Assembly (NCBI GenBank): GCA_029224185.1
Contig: CM055188.1
Location: forward strand, 16,424,497-16,488,496
Direction: 5' to 3'
DNA from: Karalla daura
Taxonomy: Eukaryota > Chordata > Actinopteri > Chaetodontiformes > Leiognathidae
Length of the DNA: 64,000 bases
Position numbers and translations under genes: made by a program
Shown here: positions 50,691-63,812 of the stretch, in pieces
Layout of the letters: the number at the start of each line of letters is the position of its first letter
Position numbering within the stretch: position 1 is the first letter of the stretch
Notes under the pieces: model-generated
Database searches by the model: none
What the model was told of the DNA's origin: nothing
The model's input: only the letters and a program-made list of their open reading frames with translations

Positions 50691-51430
50691 CATATATACA
50701 AATAGAAGGGTATAATTATATTAAGTATATTTAGTATATTTAATTCTTTAAAGAAAATTTGACGGGTTTGACAAACAATTACTATAAGCATTGTAACTAA
50801 GAGTCTGCAAGAATCTCTCTCAGAGCACCACAAAACAGCGCATTTTCCATCCTAGCAAATGAGTGAGGGCCAGAACCAGAGCTACTCTTAGTGAAGCCTC
50901 TGCTCAATGGACTTTAGTATAGGTAAATGCAAGTAGATATGGCAACTTTTCTCCTCGATCGGTGAGCTAACTTCCTTTCTAACATAGCCAATGTCATCTG
51001 TCCATTGACTTCTGTCCAAGACACTATTCTTCCTAGCAGAAAAAACATTTTGCCCCCCATTCTCCCTCTGTGTTGACATAAGATGATCTAAGACTTTTAA
51101 ACTGTTCAGCTGACCCGCAAAACACCATTACACCATAGCTATAAAGCAGGTAAGACATTTAAACTTTAATTTGTTTACTGTGTTACTGCAAAGAGCCACA
51201 TCATACACATGGGCACACATGAACATCTTCCCATGTCTTAATCATGTATTCACGCACGCATGCACACAAACACACACACACAAACACACACAGACCTCTG
51301 CCAGCCAGATTTATTGAAAATATCCCACACCAACATGATAAAGACAGTTATTTTCAACAGTTAACATTGTGTGCCTCGCACATACAAACTCTCAGTTCAA
51401 GCAAGTCCACAAACAAAAATATAATAAATT

Positions 51431-53250
51431 TCAATAACATTTTTCTCTTACTATGCAGCTTAGTAGGACTTCCTGGCATTCCTTGTCTTGAACAATCCTC
51501 TTCAAGTCTGGCTTGTATTCTGTTGTTGCCACTCGAAGCAATTCTTTCAAATGTGTGCCAGTCAGAACAGATCGATGCTTTGATTTCACATGTCTCAGTG
51601 TTGAAAACACAGACTCGCAGACGTACGTTAACCCAAACATTGACAGTATCTTAAGCCCAGCCTGTTGGACGATGGGGTATTTTTCCATTGGCACACTTTG
51701 TCAGAACTCAATGGTGCTTTCCCTTAAAACAGCTTTCAGTTGGTCCTCCTCACAAAGATCGATCATCTCCAACTCTGCAACAGCAGCTGCAGCCTCATCT
51801 GTGTCGAGCGGGACTTTCAAACAGTCCGTCTCTGCATTAAATGGGTCGACGAGGAACGTAATCTGTGGTCTTTTCAGTTGTAGATCACAGAACCGGGTCA
51901 CAAAGCTTTAGTGCAGGTTTTCAACCAGTGTTGCATACCTGTCTCTTTTCTTTTTCAGGGCGGCGCTGGTGACTTGCTCACTGGCTTTTAGCAGAGTGGG
52001 AAAATGCGTTAAATCCCCCTTTTGAATATGCGCCTTGAACAGCTTCAGTTGGTTTGTTGACCAACGCAAATACACTTTGCACCAGGTCAGGCAGCATTTT
52101 TAACTTACCCTGCAGGGTCAGGTTCAGTCTGTCCAAGTGACACAGCATGTCGACTAAAAATGCCAGATCCATAATCCGCTTGAGGTCCAAGAGCTCGGGA
52201 TAGTTCTTGCCCTTTCTCTTCCATGAACAGTTTCACGGCATCCAAAAGCTCAAAGAAGCGAGAGAGTACCTTGCCTTTTGACAGCCACCTCACAGTGCAG
52301 TGCAGCGGCAGGTCACCTGGAAACCCACGGTCCAGCTCAGTAATGACATTCCTGAATTGCCTGTGGTTAAGCGCATGTTTGCGGATGTAGTTGACTATTT
52401 CCATCACAGGCTTCATGATGTTGTCTAAATTCAATAACTTCGACATGAGTTGCTCCCTGTGGATGATGCAGTGGAAATTTCAAAAGTTGGGAAATGTTTG
52501 GTAAGCTTTGCACAGCCCCACAAGCCCGTTCACGGATCCGATCATGGCTGGCGCTCCCTCCGTGGCTACTGCAGTTAGTTTTGGTATGGGCAGATTTGCT
52601 TTTGCAAATGCAACCATCATTGTCTCTTTCACATCTATGCCAGGGGTTCTGTCTTTTAATGTCACAATATCAAGGAGTTCTTCTTTGATCATGCATTCGT
52701 TTGACACAGGCCGTGCAAATATTGCCAACTGAGGCTTGTCTTGTATGCCACAACTCTCATCCAATGCCACACTAAAATACTCACATGCTTGAAGGTCAGA
52801 GTGCAACTGTGATTCAATAGCCATGTTAATGTCCGATATTCTGCGTTCAACAGTGTCGCAGGACAGTTGGATGTCTGATACGCTTTGTTTTAGTTTGTCG
52901 TCTTCAGGAGACAAGATTTCAACAGCGTCAATGAGGCATTTTTTAATGAAGTCCCCTTCGTTGTATGGCTTTTTAGCCTGTGCTATGTTCCAAGCCAGTT
53001 GATGTGATGCAAGCGTTACGGTCTCTGAGTGTTTTGTAAATTTTTGGAAAAACTGCATCTGCTTTTCTGCCTGACTTTTCAAAGTGACCAACTTGCTCTT
53101 GCGAAGTTTAGTCCCTTTTGGAAATTCCTGCTCGATGTTAGGATGGAGTGAGCTGAAGTGATGCTGAAGATTTGAAGCTCTGAAATGCGCTTATGATGCC
53201 TGACATATAAGGCAGAATGGCTTGCGATTATGTTCAACAAAAAAACATAA
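51431..53250 (-). pseudogene. Decayed hAT transposase, BED-finger / GTF2IRD2-like type
   Basis: Minus-strand order: a BED-like zinc finger (PFCLIC...ASNLQHH...SLH, about 53225-53130) with an in-frame TAA inside it; then a long intact block from LVTLKSQAEKQ to LCKAYQTFPNF (53091-52480) holding the transposase catalytic-domain segments (FSVALDES, TEGAPAM); a TGA; then LLNLDNIMKPVMEIVNYIR to VKLFMEEKGQE (about 52440-52210); a frameshift to LDRLNLTLQGKLKMLPDLV (52190-51978); another shift; then RPQITFLVDPFNAE to LRESTIEF; a TGA in place of the usual Trp codon; and the C-terminal hAT dimerisation domain (FGLTYVCESVFS, KSKHRSVLT, HLKELLRVA) ending near 51431. At least three stops and two frameshifts make it non-functional as read. 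The family includes animal genes annotated as GTF2IRD2-like or ZBED/FAM200-like. No intron is seen. Confidence 0.85.
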
Positions 53251-53518
53251 ACTCTCCCACTGTTAAAAACGTCCTGTGTTCCTATTTTTGTTTGACTGTG
53301 CTTTTTTTCCTGTCATTTTGAGAGCTAACTTGACGCAAATTGTTTACAACTCAAATGTTCTTGCGCGTTTGATGTCACTCAAACCGGCTTCTTCTTCTTC
53401 GCAACTCAAACCGGCTTACCTGGTCAACGTGCCACCTAGGGGGAATGAATGGCAGCGCCAGCCAAGCATTTTTGGCGATTGTCAGGTGAAAGCTCCTGAA
53501 GAGCTGCATGAAACCAGT

Positions 53519-53563
53519 TAAAGAGCCACATGAGGCTCGGGAGCCGCGGGTTGGCCAGGCCTG
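53519..53563 (-). mobile_element. Terminal inverted repeat of the hAT element (5' end)
   Basis: On the minus strand the element starts CAGGCCTGGCCAACCCGCGG and continues with CTCCCGAGCC and CATGTGGCTCTTT, the hAT terminus type I know with these transposases. The adjacent 8 bp ATATAGAG would be the target-site copy. I could not find the matching end near 51.2-51.4 kb, so that end is lost or too diverged. Confidence 0.7.
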
Positions 53564-54048
53564 ATATAGAGTATAGAATATCAATTGAGAGATGGAAGCA
53601 GTGACGGGGAAGGTCAAATGTCAGAACAAAAAAAAAAGAGAGACACAGGTAGGATCATGCAGACAAATGTCTAAACTAATGTGGACAAGCTGTTGTTTTA
53701 AGTGTTCAAAGCATTTTGTTTAAAATTTATTTAAAGCTGTTGTTTACTGAACTGTACTACACAATACGGTGCAGGAAATAATTTTTAGAAATTAGAAATG
53801 TACATTTGCTATGTGCAACATGGACATGGCCAAAAATGTGTCATTTTTTTAGTCCAAAATTTTGACACAGATGTTTATAACAATAGAGTTTTCACATATC
53901 CAAAGATTGGAACACCTCACATGTTAAAGTCAGAATCAGGCTTGTTCCTTATACTGTATGAGTATACTGAGGTTATGGTTACACAAAATCTCTGTTCACT
54001 GGCTAGTTTGATACAGAATGTCAACTTGTTTTGGCTAAGATCAAATCA

Positions 54049-56323
54049 CAGTGGACCCTCGAGATACGTAAATGCATACATTCTGAAATGCCTCTCCTAT
54101 AGTCATTTAATAATGACTGGAGCTTTTGGCCAGGGGTTTGTGTCATCAGATGGTTACCAACACTCATTGGATGTCTTGACCCTGAACCATTACACCCTCC
54201 CTTTGGCAGTCCAGTTGTGGTGGCCAGCTACTACTCACTCGCCCCTGGCTGCCAGCTCTGTTCCTCTCTCCTATTCCATATCCAAAAAGAGGTTTTTTGT
54301 GCAGCCTCCCCCAGCTTTCACACTGCCTTCTCTCTCTCCCTCCCTGTTAACCCAATGGCTGAAAGCAGCCTCCAGACCAGTTGGGCTGGGAGACTCCTGC
54401 ACCCCACCTTGACCGGGTACAACCATGTCTGCCAACCTCTGTCTCTACAGTCACACACCAGGTCTGTAGCGTTCAGCTTTCCTCTGGAATGCTTCTTTGC
54501 TCCCCTCCTCCCATGGCACAGTAAGCTCCACCAGGATGATCTTCTTTCCTGCTGTGGAGAAAGCACTGCGTCTGGCCTTAAGGTGGTGTGGACAACATCT
54601 AGGAACTGAAGCCTCCTCTTCAAGTCAACCCTAAGCTCCCAACCTTGGGCTGAATTCAAGAGGCTTGGCTTGGACTTCTTAGGGCCTGAGGGTTTGGCAC
54701 CCTCTTTGACAAATGTGATGCCAGGTGGTGGTTTGCTGTCATGATGCTTCCTGGTCCTCTTCTGCTCTAGAATGTCAGGGAGCACGGCCAAAACTTTGTC
54801 ATGCCGCCACTTTTATCTGCCTTGTGCCAGGCCTCTTTTACATCCCGTCAGGATGTGTACCATTGTTTCCTTTTGACCACAGAGCTTGCAGGTTGGGTCG
54901 TCTCTCATTCCCTACCTGTGTCAGTTCACAGGGGTGGGGAGGGTATTGTAGACTGAGCCTGAGCAGAAAGGAGATTTTGAATGGCTCCAGCCTTCAAAGG
55001 TCTGCCCATGTCAGCCTCCTTTTGGGGAATTCCCACCTCATCCAGGCTGCTTGGGATCCTAGCTCACCTTTGCTTTCCTCTGTTCTTCCTCTAGGTCTCT
55101 TACCTCTACTTGAACCATGGCTCTTTTCTCCTTTAAGCTGGCTTTTTCCCCACCTTTGGAAGTGGGACATTCCCAATCTTTGCCTCCCTTTGCATGGTGC
55201 TCCCACGATGTCCTTGAGCATAAGGGGCCCTTCTGCTAGGTTGCTGAGGCCTCCCATTTCCTCTCTGGCCTGGTCCTGACGCCAGCTTGTCAGACATTGC
55301 TGTCCCTTAAATCTCTGAAAGTCAACACAACCCTACACTTTGCAACCTGGAACTCCACCACCAGGGAGGCAGGGATGAAAGGGGCAGTTGTAATTGCCCT
55401 GACCTGATGTACAGCCCCACTCAGGTGAAATTTGGAAGGATTCCTAACCACCTTCTGAGGTGGCTATTGATCTTGCGTTCCACTCCTTCCATTGGTGTTA
55501 GTAGGACCTCATACACTGTCATCAACCACATCAGCCTGGGGAGTAGGCCGTGTTGGTACATCCAGGCCTTCAAATTCCCAGGGAGTCCTGATCTGTCAAT
55601 GCTCTTCAGCCAGCTCTCTGCTTGCTTCTCTGCATTGCTGGTGTTGTTCTGATCCTGTAAGGATTCGTAGTATCACTTCCGCAGATCACGATAGGATTGT
55701 CCTTAATGGAAGGAGTGATCTCGCCTTGGATTGATAGGCTGTGCTAGAAAGAGATGTTTCCCCACTGGATGATAAAGGTCCTTGATTTCCTTGGCTTGAA
55801 GATTTTTCTCGGCTAGGTGCCGTGTTGTCCAGCTTCGATAAGACCCACCTCGCCTTTACATGGGAACATGTTGTAATTGTAAGGTCATCGAGGTAGCCCC
55901 TGTCGGGATAGCTGGCTGTCGGGTCCCCGGATCCATCAGTGGGCCTCTGGCTTCCTTCTCCCCTGATTTAATGATGAGGTTGTTTCCCGTGACGAACAGG
56001 ATGGGAGACACTGTACACCCTGAGACTATCCCCCTCTCCAGCTGCTGCTGCTCCACTACATGATGATCAAAATTCATGGCACCCCTTCCCGAAAATAGTC
56101 ATATAAAGTTTAAATATAAGACTGTTTAAATATGATATTAAAATATACAGCTGTTTTTAAGTGTAAAAAAGGCAGAGAGGACTTGTTTGCTGTTCTGTGG
56201 CACTTTCGATTTCATTTTCGTTTTGAATATTTTTTCGTTAAATGGGATGTAAATTTCTTCAAAGCCCAATTTGTATTCTGAATTTTTCAAATGATAGGAC
56301 GTTCATAAGTCGAGGTACCACTG
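54049..56323. mobile_element. Pogo/Tigger-like MITE, copy 2, split by a LINE insertion
   Basis: Left end CAGTGGACCCTCGAGATACG (54049-54068). Right end, reverse complemented, CAGTGGTACCTCGACTTATG (56323-56304). The interior to the right of the LINE (56105-56290) matches copy 1 at 35125-35440: AAATATACAGCTGTTTTTAA, GTTAAATGGGATGTAAATTT, AAAGCCCAATTT. The MITE is interrupted at 54100-56105 by the LINE described separately. Confidence 0.65.
54110..56095 (-). mobile_element. RLE-type non-LTR retrotransposon (R2/HERO-like), 5' truncated
   Basis: Minus-strand order: GIVSGCTVSPILF and KEARGPLMDPG RT blocks (56030-55910); RT active site YLDDLTIT (YLDD at 55895-55884) one frame away; GLPG-LKAWMYQHGL and a LRRWLGIPPNFTS block (about 55590-55400); VEEFQVAKCRVVLTFRD (about 55370-55310); a GLSNL-AEGPL to RLTWADL linker (55257-54994); a zinc knuckle CKLC...VHILTGC (CCHC, 54890-54840); VLPDILEQKRTRK; then the restriction-like endonuclease region with RPDAVL and, after a frameshift, CRDRGWQTWLYPVKVGC and PAQLVWRLLSAIG (to 54318); a short tail and 3' UTR to about 54110. 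CCHC followed by a PD-(D/E)xK-like domain is the hallmark of R2-superclade elements. Stops and frameshifts make it inactive. Clade within that group not decided. Confidence 0.75.
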
Positions 56324-58437
<2,114 letters not shown>

Positions 58438-58456
58438 CACATGCTGACATGTAGAT

Positions 58457-58760
58457 CAGTGATTATCAACTGGTGGCCCACAGGCCTAATCCAGTCCAGT
58501 GGGGCATTGACTTATGGTGAGGTGGCCTGTCTTCACCAGGGGTGGCGGTTGGGTGCTAGTGGGTGACAAATAACACTTTGTCCCAATCTGTGGTTTAGAA
58601 ACTGCTGTGATTGTCCAATGTTTCCTAAGTTTAAGACTGTACCTGAACTCACCGCTTGTGTGACTTTGGCATCTCTGACATACAGCCCTGTTGGGACCAT
58701 GACACCAGTTACGAACGGTCCAATATGCCAATTTGAAACAGGCAACATTTAATGTGGGAT
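58457..58760 (+). mobile_element. hAT-like terminus and short unknown interior
   Basis: CAGTGATTATCAACTGGTGG followed by CCCACAGGCC resembles the CAGTGGTTCTCAACTGGTGG-CCCGCGGGCC start of vertebrate hAT elements. The interior encodes nothing I recognise and the other end was not found. Confidence 0.35.
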
Positions 58761-60137
58761 TTTGCCACAAAAGGGGAGGTAGCTGTAAAGTAGCTCTCTC
58801 AGGCTAACAATTACTGGGGTCAAAATGGGGAATAAAGCTTAACTCACACTGTAAACAAAAATCTTAGTTGACAACCTTAACCACTATACAAAAGGAACTA
58901 TATATAACCGCTACAGCCATATGAACACAAACTAACAGACTGTAAAAGACATACACAAACATAAAAGACACAAAAAGGTGTTGTTGCTCGTGCACATCCA
59001 TATAAGGCCACCAGTCTATGTTTGCATGTGCACACTTAAGAAAGTGCATGTGTGTATAATGTGCTTGTGTCTTTGCCTTTGTATATATCTGTGCTACAGA
59101 ATGTAATCAAAAATGTAAAAGGACACGACACAAAAGGGCAAAAAAGTTCTCAGCTCGTTAGATATGCTATGATAAGGAAGAGATTTTAGGAATCAATACA
59201 TGGGATATTGTTAGCAACATGCTATGCTACTATTTTCTCTGCTCGGCAGAGTTATGTTATCGAAGTTATGTGTCACACAGGGGACATACTGGCTGTGAGG
59301 TGAAAATCACGACCAAACCCTGCTGCAGTTGTTGTTGGAGCTTTTTTTCACCATGAGTAAGTAAATAACCTCATGTTCTTTGACAACTGTAGCCTGTAAC
59401 AAGGAATGAACATGTGTGTAAATAAACACACAAATATAACATTGCACTTGTTGATTGCATCATGAATATTAACTCAATTCCCTTGTTTTTATCATTTGAC
59501 TTCCTGCCTGAACTAATATGATCAGCGTACAAATGAGAGCTGATTCCAAAACAATTGCAGCACGCTGCAAGCTGGCTGCAGAGATTCAAATGAATGACAT
59601 AATCTGTTAACATGGGCACCAAAAGGAATCTGGCATCACTTTACAGCACCTCCATTGCTCCAATGTAGTTTATTTTGTAGAGACCAAAAATACAGGAAGA
59701 GAGCTGTGCTTTTGGGTATCTCCTTTAGGCTGACATAGTTTAAGTGAAACCTACTGATATACTCCAACCTCAGACAGCAAAATAACACATTCTCTCACTG
59801 TCTCTCACTTTCTCTCTCACACACATACACAAGGAGTGATGGACGTACATAGTCAATGAACAGCAAAGCAGTCACGACCATGATTGAGAGTAAAGTGAAA
59901 GTTGAAGAGTCATCAGTTGATTTTAGTGAGTACAGTATTGCAGTAAACTGCATTTTGTATTTTGCATTTATGTATGCATTTTGCATTTTTTCTTTGCATT
60001 TAATTTAATCTGTTAATGTTATTTGTAAAGATTTCACCGCATGCAACTCAGCAGTTCTTTCAGTGATGTTGTGTGTGTGCATGAAAGAGAGAGAGGCTCT
60101 GTGTGTGTGTGTGTGTTGGGGAGGCCGGGCTGTAATT
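58761..60137. other. Intergenic, no gene identified
   Basis: AT-rich and non-repetitive by eye. No splice-flanked ORF is supported. Confidence 0.4.
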
Positions 60138-60330
60138 AGTGCTCCGAAAGGGAGCACTATTACTCTCCACCGTGTTTGTTCTTCTTATTATTATAACGAA
60201 ATTTCGGTCAAGCGTAGCTCGACAACCGCTTGTCGCAGACACACAAACGATGCATCAAAACGTGCGGCTCGGTCCCGGCAAGTGTGGAAACCTTCAACAA
60301 CGACAAAATTCAACAAAAGTTAATTTTTTA
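60138..60330 (+). repeat. Interspersed repeat starting with an AGTGCTCC hairpin
   Basis: AGTGCTCC-GAAAG-GGAGCACT-like hairpin, then TTCTTCTTATTATTATAACG, GACACACAAACGATGCATC and AAACGTGCGGCTCGGTCCCG. I remember this order (a GAGCACTATT start, a TATTATT tract, then 'CGGCTCGGT') from a repeat spread through fish genomes. Class not known to me. Confidence 0.5.
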
Positions 60331-60508
60331 ACAACTCTCGTACACTGTGAAAACTTGCTACTTTGAATGTTTTAGTATAAGACCTAGATGAGCATGCTGA
60401 TCAGAAAACCAATATTATCATCTATTTACATTGCATAACGAGTTGTTGGGTGTCTTACAGTGAACCCCCACATTCACTCAATGCGCCTCCAGTTAAATGT
60501 GCTCTGAT

Positions 60509-60580
60509 GTCTCTCTCTCTATCTCTCTCTTTTTCTCTTTCTCCCTCACACACACACACATACAAACACACACACACGCA
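60509..60580. repeat. (CT)n and (CA)n low-complexity tract
   Basis: CT-rich tract followed by interrupted CA runs. Confidence 0.92.
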
Positions 60581-61272
60581 GAACATACATACACTCACAT
60601 ATACAAAGCAGATGGTACTGGAGTCGGCCTGTGTGAGTGGACCCGGAAATGGAGACACCGTGCAGCCACAGAGAACCTCTGACTTGGTACAGACTCATTT
60701 AACGTTCCACAGCTGAGTACAGAGTGAATCTGCTTCACTGTGCCTGAACTGTTTTGTTTTCTTTGTTTTAGAGAAATTTACAGAGAAACTCAATTAACAG
60801 AGAAATTTATTTAAAGTTCTTCAGTGTAAGACAGCTGTGTCACTCCACTGTTGCAATGTAATGACATCAGCCTGAATGCGACTTTGATGACAGATATTGT
60901 GACTAGAATGTCATCCATGCCCCAGTATTAGAACAACTAACAAAAAAATGAGACATAAATAAGCTTCAATACTCCCCACCATTTATGACTCTATTTACAT
61001 TCTGGATTGTGGAAAAATGAAACAGAGTTTAACATTTGTTTCACATACTGTTTTTTTAGTTTGTTTTTTTTTTTTTTACATAACTTTACCCCATCTTAAC
61101 ACTTGGCTTTTATTTCAAAGCCTCAACAACAAGCTTTAAACTCAGAACACAGGTCATAAATAATGTTTGGCACATCAAATTAACATTAAGTATAGTAGGC
61201 TATAGTGATTTGAAATCAATCTGAAGGCTGGAATAGGCTACTCACAATTAATACTACAAATAGAGTACTTAC

Positions 61273-61425
61273 ATTTCCCATTTGACACCAACCTTACAGG
61301 CTTGGCATCTATCAGATTTATGTACAAAGAGATCCCCAAAGACTGGTTTGACAGTCAGTTCCTCTGTCAACAATTCATGCTCCAGGGGAAAGGGTGCATA
61401 CCAAACACTCTCTTCTGGTAGTGAC
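61273..61425 (-). CDS. Candidate internal coding exon, unknown protein
   Basis: Not recognised. Minus strand: acceptor-like AACTTCTTCAG (AG opposite 61426-61427), 153 bases (51 codon equivalents) open throughout, then a consensus donor GTAAGT (GT opposite 61271-61272). The reading is phase 2 at both ends, so the exon is symmetric and would leave the frame intact. It encodes ESVWYAPFPLEHELLTEELT, then KPVFGDLFVHKSDRCQACKV and a short rest; CxxC and several aromatic residues give it a protein-like look. Its donor phase fits the candidate terminal exon at 45602-45683; joined, the split codon would be Met. It could also be part of an unfamiliar transposon, as repeats lie on both sides. Confidence 0.3.
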
Positions 61426-61429
61426 CTGA

Positions 61430-62129
61430 AGAAGTTAAGTCCACCACTGTCTATCAATAAAGTTCACTTGAACTGAGTTGAGGCAAAATATCTCAATCAC
61501 TCCCGGTGAATGACTCTAGTATATGTGCTACCTATCCAGCTGCAACGCACTGGATAGGCAGCTAGTCCATTTTTGGAGGTTACCACGTGACTCTCAACTG
61601 ATCAGATCAGACAAGATCAGAGGTGAGAAACAATATCAGCACTCAACTTCCATCAACTTTAAAAAATAAAATACAATAGGCAGATGATGTCACAACCCTA
61701 TATGTCATTACTGGTGGCACCAAGTCAGATGTCCAACAGCCAGAGGAAAGACTCATTCAGAACCAGTCATGGTTGCACTTTGGGTCAGAAAATAGATCCA
61801 CTAGCAATATGCAGTCTTGATAACTACTTTGATAGCTACTCCAGCCTTTGAAACTTGTAGCACTACGTTTAATGTCTTTATGTTCATTGCAAAATGGCCC
61901 AATTAAAATCAGGAGGAGAGTAAGCAGCTGTGTTTCATGTTATTTTATTTAATTTCAATGACACAGAACAACTAAAAAAAAACTGCTTATAAGCTAACGA
62001 TCGGAGATTTTGCTCAGCAGAGTGTGCATGCGCATCTACTTCCGAAACAGAGCGGTTGCTATGGGGATGGGTATGTTTGATTTAATGCACTAGGATGTTT
62101 TCCACAACTGCTCCATAGACATCATGAAG
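61430..62129. other. Intergenic, nothing recognised
   Basis: No exon is supported. A short inverted repeat TATCCAGCTGCAACGCACTGGATA lies at about 61532-61555. Confidence 0.35.
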
Positions 62130-62388
62130 GTCCTGTCATCAGGTGCAGCACTTCCTTGGGTTTGCCAATTTTTACAGAAAATTAATTCTGAAGTCTATAA
62201 TTGCTCCACTGCATGGTTTAACGTCTGATAGGGTTAAGTTCCAGTTAAGTCCCAGACTAAGCCTTCAAGTGGCTCAAGTAGCAGCTTTAATGTTTATATA
62301 TATGTTTATTTATACTCCTCAAGCCCCAGTTACAGGTTATGGTGGAAGTGGCTGTTTCCAGTGTGGGTATCAGGTTAGTTAAAGATTG
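62130..62388 (+). pseudogene. Ty3/gypsy pol fragment: RT end and start of RNase H
   Basis: The plus strand shows the RT-RNase H connection motif QHFLGFANFYRKLI followed by IAPLHGLTS, typical of fish gypsy-class LTR retrotransposons. After a frameshift a worn VEV-(D/A)-S-type RNase H start (about 62337-62375) appears with its first Asp lost. Homology stops at about 62385. The reverse transcriptase core would lie upstream but I do not see it. Inactive. Confidence 0.75.
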
Positions 62389-63812
62389 GCACAGATACTA
62401 AGGGCCGCTATTTTAGAAAAAAACAATGGCCACTCTGGAATTTTTCAAAATGGCCACCATTGCTATTAAATGGTTATTATATGAATTATTCAACAGTGAT
62501 CCAAGCATAACATTTGATATAAATACTCTCTAAAGGACATGATCATGGAAAAAGATGCTTGTCCCAAATGCAAGATGGCCACCATTTTTCAAAGATGGCC
62601 ACTGTTCCTGTAGTATATTAATTATTTCAAGAGTTCAAATGGTGATGCAAGCATAAAATTAGGCAGAAATACTCTTCAAGAAAGACTCTTTTGGAATAGG
62701 GTATGTGCCACTCAAAAATAAGGATGACAACCATTTTCAAGATGGCCACCATTACTGTAAAATAGGCATAATGTCTGCCTTGTCCGCATCCTCTTCTTTA
62801 ACCTGTCCTGCTTAGTTAAATTTGCCAGGGATATAAAATCCCTGCTGGAATAGCTCTCAGGTTCATTAGAGTACACAAGTCTCTTCACTATGGCAAGGTA
62901 CATCCACAGAACTAAAGAACCACTGTAAGAAAAAGGAAGTGGCATGTAAAAATTCAGTATAGAGACAATGATACAGAAAATATGGCAGAACCACTCTGTT
63001 AAGGCCACCTTTTGGATGGCCAATACAAATTCAAGATGGTGCCTTTTTTCAAAATGGCCATTATTTCGGTAGTACGTACACTGATACATACAGCCCACGG
63101 CATCACTTTTAGTCAACAGTTAGAGTGATACTTTGCTTGATTCCTTCTCAAAGTAGCTTCTATAGCACCACATTCATCCAATCGTTCCAGATCCAGGGTC
63201 ATTGGCATTTTGTTGATCTTGTGAAAGAATGGAATATTGGTGGCAATCATTTTATAGCCATCATGTTGAGAAATATGATGGGTAGATAGTGAATGGAGGC
63301 CTAGTTGTGTGATGCTCTATTAAACAAAACCTTCTTTAACACATTGAAGTTCTGACAGACATGGTTGCAATCTTGAAAATGGTCACCAACTTGAATTTTT
63401 AAATGCCGCATACCTTTTTCAATGAGAATTTTCCTTGAAGAAAGTTTGATGATAGCATCACCATTTGTTAAATTGATTTAAGGATTTAAAAGAAATGGTG
63501 GCCATCTTGGAAAATGGAGGCTTGCCATCTTGAAAAATGTTTTTTTGGACAAGCACCCTTCTCCAAAAAACTGAATATAGCATTTTTTAAAAATGTTACG
63601 CCCACATTTTTGTTTACAGTTTAATTATGAGAATCTGCTCTTATGAGAATTTGGCAGAAATAGCATTTATCTAGGGAAAATGCTGGCCATTTTGAATTAT
63701 TGGGTGGCCAACACCTTTTTCCCTAAAAGGGATGCTTACAGAGTATCTTAGCCAATTTTCATGGTTTTATACCAATCTGAACAATTCTCTTTAAATGTGT
63801 AATTAATCTGCT
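62389..63812. repeat. 1.4-kb block rich in ATGGCCACC/GGTGGCCAT motifs inside gypsy pol
   Basis: Noncoding sequence separates the RNase H start from the integrase. It contains at least ten AAGATGGCCACCAT-like or reverse-complement motifs, in a run from about 62430 to 63690. An imperfect 16-bp direct repeat (GCACAGATACTAAGGG at 62389 and GCACTGATACCAAGGG at 63813) brackets it. Origin unknown. Confidence 0.6.

Larger units (their letters stand above)
45684..51430. other. Gene-poor, microsatellite-rich stretch
   Basis: No exon is supported. Microsatellites lie at 46002-46042 (GT), 47013-47094 (CT), 47097-47120 (AC) and 47852-47884 (AC). An interspersed repeat lies at 50425-50690. ORFs such as the 117-codon ones at 45784-46137 (+) and 48562-48915 (-) lack splice signals plus recognisable motifs and are not called. 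Confidence 0.45.

Noticed and set aside
53798..54412. 204-codon plus-strand ORF
   Set aside because: Its right half is antisense to the RLE LINE and its left half crosses the MITE boundary; a chance ORF.
54725..55279. 184-codon plus-strand ORF
   Set aside because: Antisense shadow of the LINE linker and CCHC region.
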